Positions 9,041 to 18,242 of a stretch of DNA of 64,000 nt are shown one piece after another. The position numbers were made by a program, and so were the translations under genes. Position 1 is the first letter of the stretch, and each line of letters begins with the position of its first letter. Below the pieces are notes generated by a model. It was not told the DNA's origin and did not search any database. It worked only from the letters and a program-made list of their open reading frames with translations. The stretch is from SpSt-501 sp037481615 (GTDB lineage: Bacteria; Desulfobacterota; Desulfobacteria; Desulfobacterales; SpSt-501), in NCBI GenBank assembly GCA_037481615.1, contig JBBFLI010000005.1; one strand, given 5' to 3'.

Positions 9041-10114
9041 TTACGCTTCTTTCCCGATACTCCGTCTCGCCGGGGATATTCCGATCAACTCGTCCATAGC
9101 TGCGAAGGCCTTTTGACGCAGCAGAAGGTTAGGATCTCCTTCGGGGAGCATACCGCTGCACTTCGCCAAAGCCTTTCCAAAAGAATCATTGGATCTCAAA
9201 TCGATGGGAAGGCAATAAGGACGCAATTCCTCGGGCTGACGTGCGAGGAGAGCCTTCGGCAGGATAACAAAGCAGCGTGCCATCACGGCTTCGAGGATTT
9301 TGGTTTTGAACCCCATGCCGTAATTTGAAAGCAGGGCCATGGCTCTTGCAGGCCTCAGGGCGATGTACGGCTTGGGAATCATGCCTTGCCATTTTATCCG
9401 CGGCGAAATGTGAACTTTACGACTCGGCAAAGCGCCTGTGGCTATGAATTCCCAATCGGCGAATTCGTGATCGAGCTTGCCGACGGCGGATATAAAGTTT
9501 CTCGTTGCATCGGCGATCAAAGGGTTGTCCAACGAGGATCCAAAATGCACACAAATATTTCTTTTCGGATCGCAAGGTTTCAGCTCTTTCACATATGAGC
9601 GTGGAAGATAGAATGGCACGTATTTCACTTTTTTGGAAGAGATAAATTTCTTCCAATAGAAATCAGCTTCCCATTGAGATATTGTCAGGACATAATTGGA
9701 AAACTGGGCGCAAGCGAGGTCTAAAATAAAATTCTTGACCGCTTGAAATAAATATCGAAAAGCTTTCAATGAGGCTCCTTGAGCGAGAGCCCAGTGAAAT
9801 CGATGAAAAAGTTCGGCATTATGCGATCGAACCATCAAGGTCGAATTCGGCATGGATCGACGCAGATTTCTTAGAAGGTTCGGAGAAAAAGTCATCTCTA
9901 AAACAACAATATCGAAGCGGTCCAAAGTTTTGCAAAAAACCTGTTCAAAGTCTTCGCGGGTATAAAATTTTCCGGAAACTAAAATTTTATCGTACTCGAT
10001 ACCACGTTCGATAAAATATTCCGTACGAGAACGAATGTCCTTCACGGACCCTAAGTAGTTCTGTTGGGCATTTTCATAATTCTTTTTGTATATATGCAGC
10101 ACGCGCACTGACAT
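9041..10114 (-). CDS. Glycosyltransferase, GT4-like
   Basis: 357-residue protein that looks like a divergent GT-B glycosyltransferase. It opens with VRVLHIYKKNYENAQQNYLGSVKDI (typical first strand and loop), has LMVRSHNAELFHR near 97 and a NICVHFGSSLDNPLI hinge near 195. The C-terminal domain has a nucleotide-sugar region near 265-285 (LLSNYGMGFKTKILEAVM), where the usual E-x7-E is partly replaced (GFKTKILE). Four bases past its ATG side the methyltransferase gene ends at 10122, so they are probably co-transcribed. Substrate unknown; family assigned with moderate confidence because the motifs are weak. Confidence 0.68.
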   Translation of the reverse strand: MSVRVLHIYKKNYENAQQNYLGSVKDIRSRTEYFIERGIEYDKILVSGKFYTREDFEQVFCKTLDRFDIVVLEMTFSPNLLRNLRRSMPNSTLMVRSHNAELFHRFHWALAQGASLKAFRYLFQAVKNFILDLACAQFSNYVLTISQWEADFYWKKFISSKKVKYVPFYLPRSYVKELKPCDPKRNICVHFGSSLDNPLIADATRNFISAVGKLDHEFADWEFIATGALPSRKVHISPRIKWQGMIPKPYIALRPARAMALLSNYGMGFKTKILEAVMARCFVILPKALLARQPEELRPYCLPIDLRSNDSFGKALAKCSGMLPEGDPNLLLRQKAFAAMDELIGISPARRSIGKEA

Positions 10115-10121
10115 CTATTTT

Positions 10122-10988
10122 TTAATTCGCAATCTTTTCCATTGCGACAAATGCGAAAGTGTACTCACGCTGCACACGTTCCCAACGCACAGCACGTTCC
10201 CTGGTTTTCAGATCCAATGGTGCGCACAGTGAAAAGCCGTTGCACTGCGCAAGCGAAATTAGCGTGTGAAGCTGTTCCGGTCCAAAAATCTTCATCTCCC
10301 CCATGGCTTTCCCGTAGGGATAGATACCGGAGCAGTCTATCGGTTCGGACCAATAATCCATGGAAATGAGAAGAACACCTCCTGTTTTCAGGATCCGGGA
10401 CATCTCTTTAATGAATCCATGTAGGTCGACCCCATGTTCGATGACCGATATGCAGGTCACGGCATGAAAGAAATGATCAGGGTAGTCGGTACGGGACAGA
10501 TCTTGAACGCTAAACTTGATCCCCTGTGAGCGGTAGGCTCGATCGTGAATTGGTCGGATATCGCAGGCGTACAACTGTTGGTAGCCCAAGGCTGACAACC
10601 ACCTGAGTATGGCACTGCTTCCGCCAGATCCGGCGTCGAGCACAGGGGATGAAACGTTAGTTTTATCGAGGACGTAGAAGAGAGACTTCAGTGTATCCCA
10701 GTTTTTCTGAGGATCATGATGCGAGGGAAATCCCAGCGCCTTTACAAGTCTGCTGCAGGCTTCAGCCTCGGAGCGGGTCAGCAGGGTGCAACAGCCACCA
10801 ATTCTGTGCATGAACCGGAATATTTCACGGTACTCTTCAATGCTCAGAACTTGAGACCGTCTGAAAATAAACCATTTTTTTTGCAGATTTTTTTTTATAA
10901 AAAGCTCTGAAATTGCCATCGCGAAGTCACATATTTTTTCAGTAAAGAATTTTACAACTCGACCGTAATTATCTTGGATAAATGTCAA
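10122..10988 (-). CDS. SAM-dependent methyltransferase
   Basis: 288-residue class I methyltransferase. After ~90 residues without known motifs come motif I VLDAGSGGSSAILRWLSALG (~115-134), the acidic strand end ACDIR, motif IV DHFFHAVTCISVIEHG (~170-185) and ILKTGGVLLISMDYW (~205-220). The DYW...IYPYGK stretch matches the related DYRNP...GYGKD stretch in the methyltransferase half of the 6501-8768 fusion, so the two are likely paralogues. The start ATG overlaps the stop of the capsule-like gene by 4 bases (ATGA), implying translational coupling. It probably O-methylates a sugar of the surface glycan; the target is inferred from context only. Confidence 0.8.
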   Translation of the reverse strand: MTFIQDNYGRVVKFFTEKICDFAMAISELFIKKNLQKKWFIFRRSQVLSIEEYREIFRFMHRIGGCCTLLTRSEAEACSRLVKALGFPSHHDPQKNWDTLKSLFYVLDKTNVSSPVLDAGSGGSSAILRWLSALGYQQLYACDIRPIHDRAYRSQGIKFSVQDLSRTDYPDHFFHAVTCISVIEHGVDLHGFIKEMSRILKTGGVLLISMDYWSEPIDCSGIYPYGKAMGEMKIFGPEQLHTLISLAQCNGFSLCAPLDLKTRERAVRWERVQREYTFAFVAMEKIAN

Positions 10989-12661
10989 TATTTTTCCACT
11001 ATGAACGGAGATCCATCAAGAATCCCTCTGCAAACCACGTCAAGTCCAGGGAAAACACCTGGTTCAAGCTGCCGGAGGCTGTTCAGCATCAAACCGATCT
11101 TGTGCTTTCGGATAGGAACCAGAAAAGGTAACTCAATCATACGACGAAAGAAAAAGTGATAGGCGTATTTACGTGCCCTGAGCAGTTGTTCAGGGGACAA
11201 GCGGTGTGGAAGGGGGAGCCGATCAAGAACTTCTAAATATTCTTCGGGCGAGTTGACATCGATAGAAAACCCCTTGCCGCGTATCCAGGCTTCACCTGCC
11301 ACGATCACAGGAATCCCCATGCAGGAGATTTCAATCCCCGTCTTTGTGTTATAGATGATTACCGCATTGCATTTTTGCATCAATGCATATGTGCTGATTC
11401 GACTCTCAGGGGGAACCAGGGTAATGTTTGGAGGGTATTTCTGGATCCGCTGTTGAATTGCATCAAGCATTTTCTGACGCGATGGGATAAGCCCATGGAT
11501 TTCGGCTGGGTGAATTCGCGCCAAAAGTTTCAGGTCGGGACGTTTGCGAAAGTACTCGATAGTATAAACCATCCATTCGAGCATATTCCGAAATGCATTG
11601 GACCGGTAGTGGAGCTGAGCATCCCACATGACGCTGGTCAGCAGACCGATACAAGGCTCATTGAAATCGATCCCCAGCTCCTGTTGAATCCGGTCGAGAT
11701 CTTCGTAAGGTTTATCATGGAACCAGATCCAATCTTGCGTCCCATATCGGCGACTTTTGAGATAATCGAGGATAACCTTTTCCTTTTGGAAATCCCACGG
11801 CATTCTTTCCCAAAGGTTGGTAGGCTCGGTGATCATGGTACGATGGTAAGTGTCATCGTGACTGAAAATAAACGTTTGTTTTCGATAAGACGGGTTCCAA
11901 TTCACCACCCGAATCCCTTCTCTTCGAAGCACTTCTCCGATTATTCCCTGGGGAACATAAATGCCGTGGTTGAAAACGGCCGCATCGAATCGGTGCTTGG
12001 CAAGCACGTTTCCCATAGCCGATGCCGTCAGCATGGAGGCTTTCAGGTAACGCCTCAGGATCTTTTCTCCGAAAGGTTCGTCTTCGAGATCTCCCCGCGC
12101 AAAGAAGCGCAGTGCCCCCGCCATTGCATGCTCGCCCACTGCAACCTCTCGATATACATATTTTGGTATATCCTCGATGTGCAAACTTTCGGATAGTCGA
12201 CAAGCTTCGTCGGCATCAGCATCACTGATCCAATCACCAAATCGCAGTATCGGCAAGCCAAGAAACTGGAAAGCATCTTCACCTTGCTTCACACACTCAT
12301 CACAGCGCGGGGTGTGTTCTTGAGTCAATAAATCTTCTGGGGCTATGTTATAAATTTTGATCATTTGGCAGCAGGGGAGACTCTGATCACAGAGCAAAAA
12401 GCTCACGCGGGCGCCCCTGAGGGTCAACGCGATAGATAACGCGCTTTCAACGAGGGTACCGTGCTCATAGCAACCCATGCTGGTCGCGATCAGTATTCGT
12501 TTCCCGCCTATAGCGGATCTCTTAACGTTCTCCCAGGTTTGAGATTCATTTTCAAGCATGGACGCAAGGCTCTGTGCTTGCAAGCGGTTCTGTTTGAAGG
12601 CCTTGCTTGCCATCGCAGCTTTGAAAATTTTATTAAAGATTTTATTGATAATTTGATTCAT
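10985..12661 (-). CDS. Capsule-polysaccharide-synthesis-like protein, copy B
   Basis: 558-residue paralogue of the protein at 1637-3334, colinear over nearly the whole length. Shared blocks include VFNHGIYVPQGI, RVVNWNPSYRKQ, HDDTYHRTMI, GTQDWIWFH, IGLLTSVMWDAQLHY, RIHPAEI and HFFFRRMI. The N-terminal cysteine cluster is differently spaced here (CC near 98, then CDEC near 120). It overlaps both neighbours by 4 bases, the GT2 gene upstream and the methyltransferase downstream, so unlike copy A it remains in an intact translationally coupled operon. A GT-B sugar transferase of a capsule- or O-antigen-type glycan is the best reading; no specific reaction can be assigned. Confidence 0.75.
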   Translation of the reverse strand: MNQIINKIFNKIFKAAMASKAFKQNRLQAQSLASMLENESQTWENVKRSAIGGKRILIATSMGCYEHGTLVESALSIALTLRGARVSFLLCDQSLPCCQMIKIYNIAPEDLLTQEHTPRCDECVKQGEDAFQFLGLPILRFGDWISDADADEACRLSESLHIEDIPKYVYREVAVGEHAMAGALRFFARGDLEDEPFGEKILRRYLKASMLTASAMGNVLAKHRFDAAVFNHGIYVPQGIIGEVLRREGIRVVNWNPSYRKQTFIFSHDDTYHRTMITEPTNLWERMPWDFQKEKVILDYLKSRRYGTQDWIWFHDKPYEDLDRIQQELGIDFNEPCIGLLTSVMWDAQLHYRSNAFRNMLEWMVYTIEYFRKRPDLKLLARIHPAEIHGLIPSRQKMLDAIQQRIQKYPPNITLVPPESRISTYALMQKCNAVIIYNTKTGIEISCMGIPVIVAGEAWIRGKGFSIDVNSPEEYLEVLDRLPLPHRLSPEQLLRARKYAYHFFFRRMIELPFLVPIRKHKIGLMLNSLRQLEPGVFPGLDVVCRGILDGSPFIVEKY

Positions 12662-14160
12662 TTTTTTCTTAGATTTTTAGTTAAAATTATTTCAATAATT
12701 TTATGTAGTTTATGCATAGTGCCGAGTCTGGCCTTCTCCTCCCAAAATTTTTTCTCGGCTTCAAGCAATCTTTTCTCTTCTGTAATTTCCGCAAGTTTGT
12801 TCTTGCAATCAACTAACTTTTCTCGCAAGTTTTCCGCTTTTTGTTTGGACCTAAAAAGTTTCAGCCGCAAATCGTTTTGCAATACATTTTCCCGTGCAAC
12901 CCTTATGCTGGCATCTTTGAGCAATTCCCACATCACTTGTGAGCATAATCCCGGTTTGATTTTTGAGTCTTCAAAAACATGAGATCGGTCGCTGGAACCA
13001 ATTTCTTGCATCATTGAACGTTGCTTGTCATCAACTTTATTTTGAGATGTTTCTGACTCTGTATCGCAGGCATCGATGATGGTTTGATTTGATTCTTTAA
13101 AAGAGATGATTCTCGCGGCGATATGATAAAAAGGGCTAAAGTCTTTTAGATTTCTCTCTCTGATCAGTTGTAGAGCAAGCACCATAACAGTCAGCCAGTT
13201 GTCTCTTTGAAAATTCATCATAGCAGACAGATCAAATAAAGGCGATGAGGGAGTCTCCGAAACGAGATGGTCAATTTCTTTGATGATGTGCTTCCTCCGT
13301 TTTTCCCAGACGAGCCCGGCGAGGATCAGGCCGCGGGAAATGAAAATTGATTTCCTGCTGGTTTGATCTAAGACGAGATTGACGAGAAGAGACACGAAGT
13401 GAGAGAGAAAAGGCGTTTGGGTGTGGATAGGAGTGTTGTGTGGGCCGAACAGTCTTTCTCTTTGTCTGTTAATGGTATCGGAAAGTTGCAGGGTCGGTTC
13501 GAAGTGCCGCCGGTACCATAGCAGCTCAGGAATGTGCACAAACTTGCCGTATGCGGCCAGTTCCGTGAGCAGAAGTCGATCCGGCAGGACGACATGTCGG
13601 AAAACACCCGCTTTTAAGAGCGAGTCCGCACGGAACAACCCGTAAACGGCGTAACCGGCTCCGCGTAGATTGAGAACTACCTGAACCAGATGATCCACGA
13701 AACCCAGTCCGTGGGTATCGATATAATCCGGAATTTCGACATCAAGTAATTTCCCTGAGGCGTCGATAGCAGCTGCAGAAGAATAGGCCAATACACAGTC
13801 CGGATGAGCATCTAAGGCCGCGATGTGACTCTCCAGCCAACGCGAATCCCATCGATCGTGGTCGCTGGCCCAAGCGAAAAATTCGGGCCGATACTTTTCC
13901 AAAGCCATGAAGAATGCTTTACGCCACGTCGAGATCATGCCTTCATGGGTTGAATTTCGGAAATAAGAGATCCGATCATCCCGTTTGATAAACGTGCGCA
14001 TGACTTCTTCAGTAGCGTCGCTGGAGCAGTCGTCAATGGCTATAATCTTGAAGTCCCTGCAAGACTGGTTCAACAGCGATTCCAAGGCCTCGGGAATATA
14101 ATCGGCCCGGTTGAAAAGAGTCATTCCGAAGCACATTCTCACATGCTGATTAACGTTCAT
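12658..14160 (-). CDS. Glycosyltransferase family 2 with C-terminal coiled coil
   Basis: 500 residues. The N-terminal ~230 form a GT-A domain: CFGMTLFNRADYIPEALESL at the start, AIDDCSSDATEEV near 41-53 and a WASDHDRWDSRW segment near 95-106, supplying the metal-binding acidic residues. A middle region (~240-380) is helical and of unknown function. Residues ~425-485 are rich in Lys/Glu/Leu heptads and should form a coiled coil, which may mediate self-association or docking to other polymer enzymes. The gene overlaps the downstream capsule-like gene by 4 bases and begins 71 bases after the sulfotransferase gene. Donor sugar unknown. Confidence 0.82.
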   Translation of the reverse strand: MNVNQHVRMCFGMTLFNRADYIPEALESLLNQSCRDFKIIAIDDCSSDATEEVMRTFIKRDDRISYFRNSTHEGMISTWRKAFFMALEKYRPEFFAWASDHDRWDSRWLESHIAALDAHPDCVLAYSSAAAIDASGKLLDVEIPDYIDTHGLGFVDHLVQVVLNLRGAGYAVYGLFRADSLLKAGVFRHVVLPDRLLLTELAAYGKFVHIPELLWYRRHFEPTLQLSDTINRQRERLFGPHNTPIHTQTPFLSHFVSLLVNLVLDQTSRKSIFISRGLILAGLVWEKRRKHIIKEIDHLVSETPSSPLFDLSAMMNFQRDNWLTVMVLALQLIRERNLKDFSPFYHIAARIISFKESNQTIIDACDTESETSQNKVDDKQRSMMQEIGSSDRSHVFEDSKIKPGLCSQVMWELLKDASIRVARENVLQNDLRLKLFRSKQKAENLREKLVDCKNKLAEITEEKRLLEAEKKFWEEKARLGTMHKLHKIIEIILTKNLRKK

Positions 14161-14231
14161 TGAAAATCACGATCCGTATCGAAAAGTACCAAGCCGGAAA
14201 TTGATCATAATTATACAAAATGGCGGTGATT

Positions 14232-15077
14232 TTAAAGGTAGCCTAACTCCTCCAAAAGCGAACTTGATGGAGTTGATTTTTCCGCCCAAGAGAACTCGGC
14301 TTCACGGTATCGACCCTGACGCCCCTTATCGATTTGAAGGCCACTGATTTTTAAGCAGTTCTTCTCATTCACCCCCACCGCTTTCGCTAAATCTATGACC
14401 ACCGATTCCGTTCTTTCAAGTAGATCCTCGAAGCGCAATGAGTATACTGAATCATAAGCCGCTACAGCGGCTCTGATGCGAATGATATAGTCTTCCCAAA
14501 GTTTGAAGTAGCCGAGGTAACGACGATGTTGATCTTCCTCAGTCATTCGCCGATTGCCTCTTTCGCGCTTCAGATCTCTCTTGAGCAGGCTCAGAGCGAC
14601 ATCTCGACCGTCACGAAAAATGTGGACGACGCGGGCTCGCGGAAACAGTTTCAGCCAGACTGGCAGAAGCAATGAGTTCCGAGGATCCTTCCAGCCCCAA
14701 ATACATCGCTCTTTGAAGATCAGGCTTGTTGCTGAAAAACCGAAATGAAACTTTATCAGGCCAGCTTCCAAGCGGCTTCTTACGAAGTTGATCATCCACC
14801 TGTAGCGATCGTCAAACTCGGCTACAACAGGCAAATGATCAAGGCAACGCCAATTGCAGCCGATGATGTCCAGCACTTCCTTATTCAAGTTCAAAAAGAA
14901 AACAGATTCTTCGTTCCCTGTCAGATCCCTCCCCATAAAAACGCCCATATTTTGAAGGATTCTCGATACCAATCCGGTTCCAGACCGGTGCATACCAATT
15001 ACGATGATCACAGGGCATTTTACCGCACGTGAATAAAACCAGGGGTAACAAGGTCTTTTTCGTACGGATCTTTTCAT
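14232..15077 (-). CDS. Sulfotransferase family protein
   Basis: 281 residues. The sequence VIIVIGMHRSGTGLVSRIL near residues 23-41 is the 5'-phosphosulfate (PAPS) binding loop of the carbohydrate sulfotransferase superfamily, and HIFRDGRDVALSLLKRD near 150-166 is the 3'-phosphate binding segment with the conserved Arg and Ser. The role would be transfer of sulfate from PAPS to a glycan hydroxyl, or to a lipid-linked intermediate, in the cytoplasm. It sits between the exporter ATPase and a glycosyltransferase, so a sulfated exported polysaccharide is the natural inference. No PAPS-making genes are in the window. Confidence 0.82.
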   Translation of the reverse strand: MKRSVRKRPCYPWFYSRAVKCPVIIVIGMHRSGTGLVSRILQNMGVFMGRDLTGNEESVFFLNLNKEVLDIIGCNWRCLDHLPVVAEFDDRYRWMINFVRSRLEAGLIKFHFGFSATSLIFKERCIWGWKDPRNSLLLPVWLKLFPRARVVHIFRDGRDVALSLLKRDLKRERGNRRMTEEDQHRRYLGYFKLWEDYIIRIRAAVAAYDSVYSLRFEDLLERTESVVIDLAKAVGVNEKNCLKISGLQIDKGRQGRYREAEFSWAEKSTPSSSLLEELGYL

Positions 15078-15110
15078 CTTTTTGACGTAAAATTTTTTAT
15101 AGCTTAAAAT

Positions 15111-16457
15111 TCAGGATAGGAAATCATCTATCAAACGTTTCGATGTCCAAGCGAGATCCGGCCGAACACAGCCAAGATAGTCGCCGGAAAATATTCGTTT
15201 CGGATCGTTCTCCGGCACTACTTTGATGCTCAAGATATTCTCGAGGTAAACATGCCGCCATTTAGGGCGTGCCGGTGTAACTAAAGCGATCGAAAAGTCG
15301 TATTCCCCTGTATTCAGCAGACGGGGAGGGATCTCTACTTGAGAGGAAAAAACCGAGCCCTTTGATTCTGGCCCGATTTCCAGGGGATGGGTCGTCAAGA
15401 CATGCACCCCTTCCCTGTGCAAGTGGAGGACGGGAAGGATGGGAATGTCATCTCGTAAAATTCGGTATTCAACCCGTGCGTGGATGGGCTCATCTCGAAA
15501 AAACAACTCCTTGGCAAGTCCGTTTTTGTCAAGCAGTTCAATCCTTATAAGTTCTGCCCCGCAAGGTCCGCGATCAAGGCCTTTGTCGCTTGGTTCAGGC
15601 GAACGGTTCTCAGGTTTCGGTGTGGGCTCCAGCGACGTTTCCGGTTGGGGCGCATCAACCACGAAGGATGCTTGAAGCTTGAGCATGCGCTTGGCATAAG
15701 CCTGAACGACGCTGCGCGGCGGTCCGTCCTCCAAGATCTGTCCTTCGTCGATCCAAATACAGCGGTTACAAAGTCCGATCACGGCATTGATGTTGTGGGA
15801 GACGAAAAGAATCGTTCGTCCCGAACCCGCGAGCCCTTCCATTCTTGAAAGGCACTTTTTTTGAAAACCAATATCCCCTCCTGCGAGAACTTCGTCCAGC
15901 AGAAGAATCTCCGCGTCTAGGTGTGCGGCGACCGAAAAGGCCAGCCGTGCATACATGCCCTTCGAGTAATGATTGATCGGCATGTCGATAAAACGCTCGA
16001 TTCCCGAAAATTCAATGATTTCGGGCATTCTTTCTTGTATCTCCTTCTTCGTCATGCCGTGGAGGGCCGCGCTATAGAGGATGTTTTCGCGACCGGTCAG
16101 TTTCGGTTTGAACCCGGTACCTACGCCGAATAACGCGGTGGTCCTTCCACGGATCACCGCTTCCCCCTCGGTCGGGTAGATGATCCTGGAGAGAATTTTC
16201 AGAAGAGTGGTCTTTCCTGCTCCGTTCCGCCCGATCACCCCAAGACGTTCACCCCTATGCAAATCGAAGCTGACTCCCTTGAGAGCCCAGATTACCTTGT
16301 CTCCTCTATTTCGAAAAAGCGGCAGATCGCCTTTGAGGATATCGTAGGGAAGCCTGAGGATGTCGATTGGCCTAACCCTGGAGTTCGATTTCTTGGTGAT
16401 GTCTATATGGTAGCGTTTTGAAAGCCCCTTGGCTGAAATGATCGGCTCTTCCGCCAT
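15111..16457 (-). CDS. wzt: Polysaccharide ABC exporter, ATP-binding subunit (Wzt type)
   Basis: 448 residues from the ATG at 16457, preferred over an ATG 9 bases and another 69 bases upstream because MAEEPIISAKGLSKRYHI is where the ABC fold begins. Visible: Walker A GRNGAGKTTLLK, a signature-like YSKGMYARLAFS, Walker B ILLLDEVLAGGD and the H-loop FVSHN. Residues ~300-445 form the extra C-terminal beta-sandwich domain found in Wzt proteins that recognise a capped O-antigen chain before export. Its permease partner lies upstream at 17256-18098, separated by a decayed transposase. Chain-end recognition fits the methyltransferases in the same locus, since methylation is a known chain terminator in Wzm/Wzt systems. 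Confidence 0.92.
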   Translation of the reverse strand: MAEEPIISAKGLSKRYHIDITKKSNSRVRPIDILRLPYDILKGDLPLFRNRGDKVIWALKGVSFDLHRGERLGVIGRNGAGKTTLLKILSRIIYPTEGEAVIRGRTTALFGVGTGFKPKLTGRENILYSAALHGMTKKEIQERMPEIIEFSGIERFIDMPINHYSKGMYARLAFSVAAHLDAEILLLDEVLAGGDIGFQKKCLSRMEGLAGSGRTILFVSHNINAVIGLCNRCIWIDEGQILEDGPPRSVVQAYAKRMLKLQASFVVDAPQPETSLEPTPKPENRSPEPSDKGLDRGPCGAELIRIELLDKNGLAKELFFRDEPIHARVEYRILRDDIPILPVLHLHREGVHVLTTHPLEIGPESKGSVFSSQVEIPPRLLNTGEYDFSIALVTPARPKWRHVYLENILSIKVVPENDPKRIFSGDYLGCVRPDLAWTSKRLIDDFLS

Positions 16458-17255
16458 AGAAACCATCCGATAAGTAAAAAACCTTAGGCAGCGTAGCGTG
16501 CAGTTTCTCGTTGAACGTATGAACACACTAGATCGAGAGTTTCTGGATCATGCGCATCCATGTGCGTTTATGGGTTCAACTCCGGTGGATACGGCGTGAG
16601 GAAAATACGCGAAACCAGTTTTTCAGGGTTTCGGCGACACACTGAACGCTCTGGGCCTTGAGAGCCGAATGGCCGTCAACCATGAAGTGGAATCCCCCCT
16701 GAGCGATGAGCGACGAGATTCCGTTGTGACCCGAGCGGTTTTCGGCGCTGCAGAGGAAAGGCGTCACTGCCTCTGGCCAATGAACGGATCTGCAGATAAT
16801 CTTTCATCATCCACCACAGCAAATCTTCACCCAAAAGCCCTCCGGTGTCCGCGGCGCCACCCTCTTCACCGTCCACAGCGCACAAGTGGACTTTCAGCGG
16901 AAACGGTGTTTTTCGGCCCCGTGAGGGCAAATCCATAGCGTGGCGGCCCCGCCAAGAGCAGTTCGGGTTTGCATCTGTCACGCTTTGGCTTGTCCCGTGC
17001 GGGCATCCATCGCTGCGGTATCGTGACACCCCGCTGTAACTATAACCAGATCGACGCGCGGCTGATTCCCAAGGCCCTCCCATCACCGCGGGGCCAATCT
17101 TCTTCCTGTCCAGACGTGAGTCATCGCGCCTGCAAAGCGCGGTGACCAGCCGGGGATCATTTTTCGGGTTTCCATCGCCTTGATTTTCGTTAATGCCGGT
17201 AAAGGGAAGAAAAGAAATGTAATATCTATCTTATTGCTATATTACTAAAAATAGC
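16458..17255. other. Interval between exporter genes with transposase debris
   Basis: About 800 bases with no intact gene between two genes that are normally adjacent. The left part holds the IS630-like remnant described separately. From about 17090 to 17255 the sequence becomes A+T-rich and I see no gene, promoter or terminator I can defend. Confidence 0.5.
16572..16800 (-). pseudogene. Decayed IS630-like transposase fragment
   Basis: On the minus strand one frame reads GISSLIAQGGFHFMVDGHSALKAQ (about 16650-16730), matching the strand-Asp-x-x-x-His region of IS630 DDE transposases. A neighbouring frame then reads FLTPYPPELNP (16572-16604), matching the IS630 motif around the catalytic Glu (LPPYSPELNPIE). 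A frameshift near 16605 and an early end break the gene. Further upstream minus-strand sequence to about 17086 may be more of the same element but is too diverged to call. Its position separates wzt from wzm. Confidence 0.55.
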
Positions 17256-18098
17256 TTATAATTTATCCGCCAGATATGACTCGGCTCTTTGGTACATCCG
17301 TGTTCCGATCAGGAGGAGCAGCGCTGTCAGACCGGAGGAATAGGCAAACTGCCAGAGTGGAAATGGGAATTGCTGGAAGAGACAAGAACGGAAAGCCAGA
17401 AGGGTTCCCGCCATCGGATTAAGAAAATAAACTATACGAATCCGTTCAGGGATCATTTCGGGGGCGAAGAGGACAGGCGAGACGAACAAGCCTAAATAGA
17501 GGCATAAACTGAGAAATTTTTCGAAATCGGCTTTAACGAGGATAAGACAGGCGAAGATGAGGCCGATGCCCAGTACGAGCATAGAGCACTGCAGCAAGAT
17601 GAGAGGAAGCAACATCAGCCGTAAACCGGGATAGGTGTTGTACATGATCATCATGAAAATCATCGGCACAAAAGCGATCAGCAAACTGTAATGATGTGAA
17701 AGGACGGGAGCCAGGGGAGTGATCATCCGCGGATAATAAATTCGTTTCATCACAGCAGCATCTTTGAGGACGCTTTTGGCCGCCGCCATTGTAGCGTCGC
17801 GGAAATAAAACCAGAGAATGATCCCGCTGTAAAGATAAAGGGGATAGCTGATTTCGACGTGGAGATTTGCGCCGGAGCGAATTTTGATGAAAGTAAAGAT
17901 AAGCACCATGGCTATGGGCCTGACCACAGCCCACACATAGCCCAGCGCCAACTGGTCGAAATCCAGACGAATCGATTTACACACCATACTCCATAGAAGA
18001 TGTCTATAACCGGCCAGTTCACGTAAGTTTAGGAAATTTTCCCTGTCAGGCGGTCGAATGACCAGGGGATCGGAAGGGCTTTTCTTTCTCATGAGCAA
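17256..18098 (-). CDS. wzm: Polysaccharide ABC exporter, permease subunit (Wzm type)
   Basis: 280-residue integral membrane protein of the ABC-2 family with about six hydrophobic segments. After a cytoplasmic N terminus (RDRENFLNLRELAGYRHLLW, the amphipathic interface helix), segments lie near residues 50-75 (YVWAVVRPIAMVLIFTFI), 90-110, 130-155, 165-190, 200-215 and 245-265. A PFPLW loop precedes the last span. With Wzt it moves undecaprenyl-linked polysaccharide across the inner membrane. The gene follows rfbC after 144 bases and is separated from wzt by transposase debris, so expression of the pair may depend on read-through. Confidence 0.9.
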   Translation of the reverse strand: MLMRKKSPSDPLVIRPPDRENFLNLRELAGYRHLLWSMVCKSIRLDFDQLALGYVWAVVRPIAMVLIFTFIKIRSGANLHVEISYPLYLYSGIILWFYFRDATMAAAKSVLKDAAVMKRIYYPRMITPLAPVLSHHYSLLIAFVPMIFMMIMYNTYPGLRLMLLPLILLQCSMLVLGIGLIFACLILVKADFEKFLSLCLYLGLFVSPVLFAPEMIPERIRIVYFLNPMAGTLLAFRSCLFQQFPFPLWQFAYSSGLTALLLLIGTRMYQRAESYLADKL

Positions 18099-18242
18099 AT
18101 GAATTGCCTATTTCGCCTGTTTTCCCTCCCGCCCTATTCACTGGAATTGTATCCGGATGAGCGGGTATGGAACGGCATGAAGAACAATGCAGTTGGGTGA
18201 CAAGCCATCACGTGCCCCGGCACACTGGAAGCATTTAGACGA

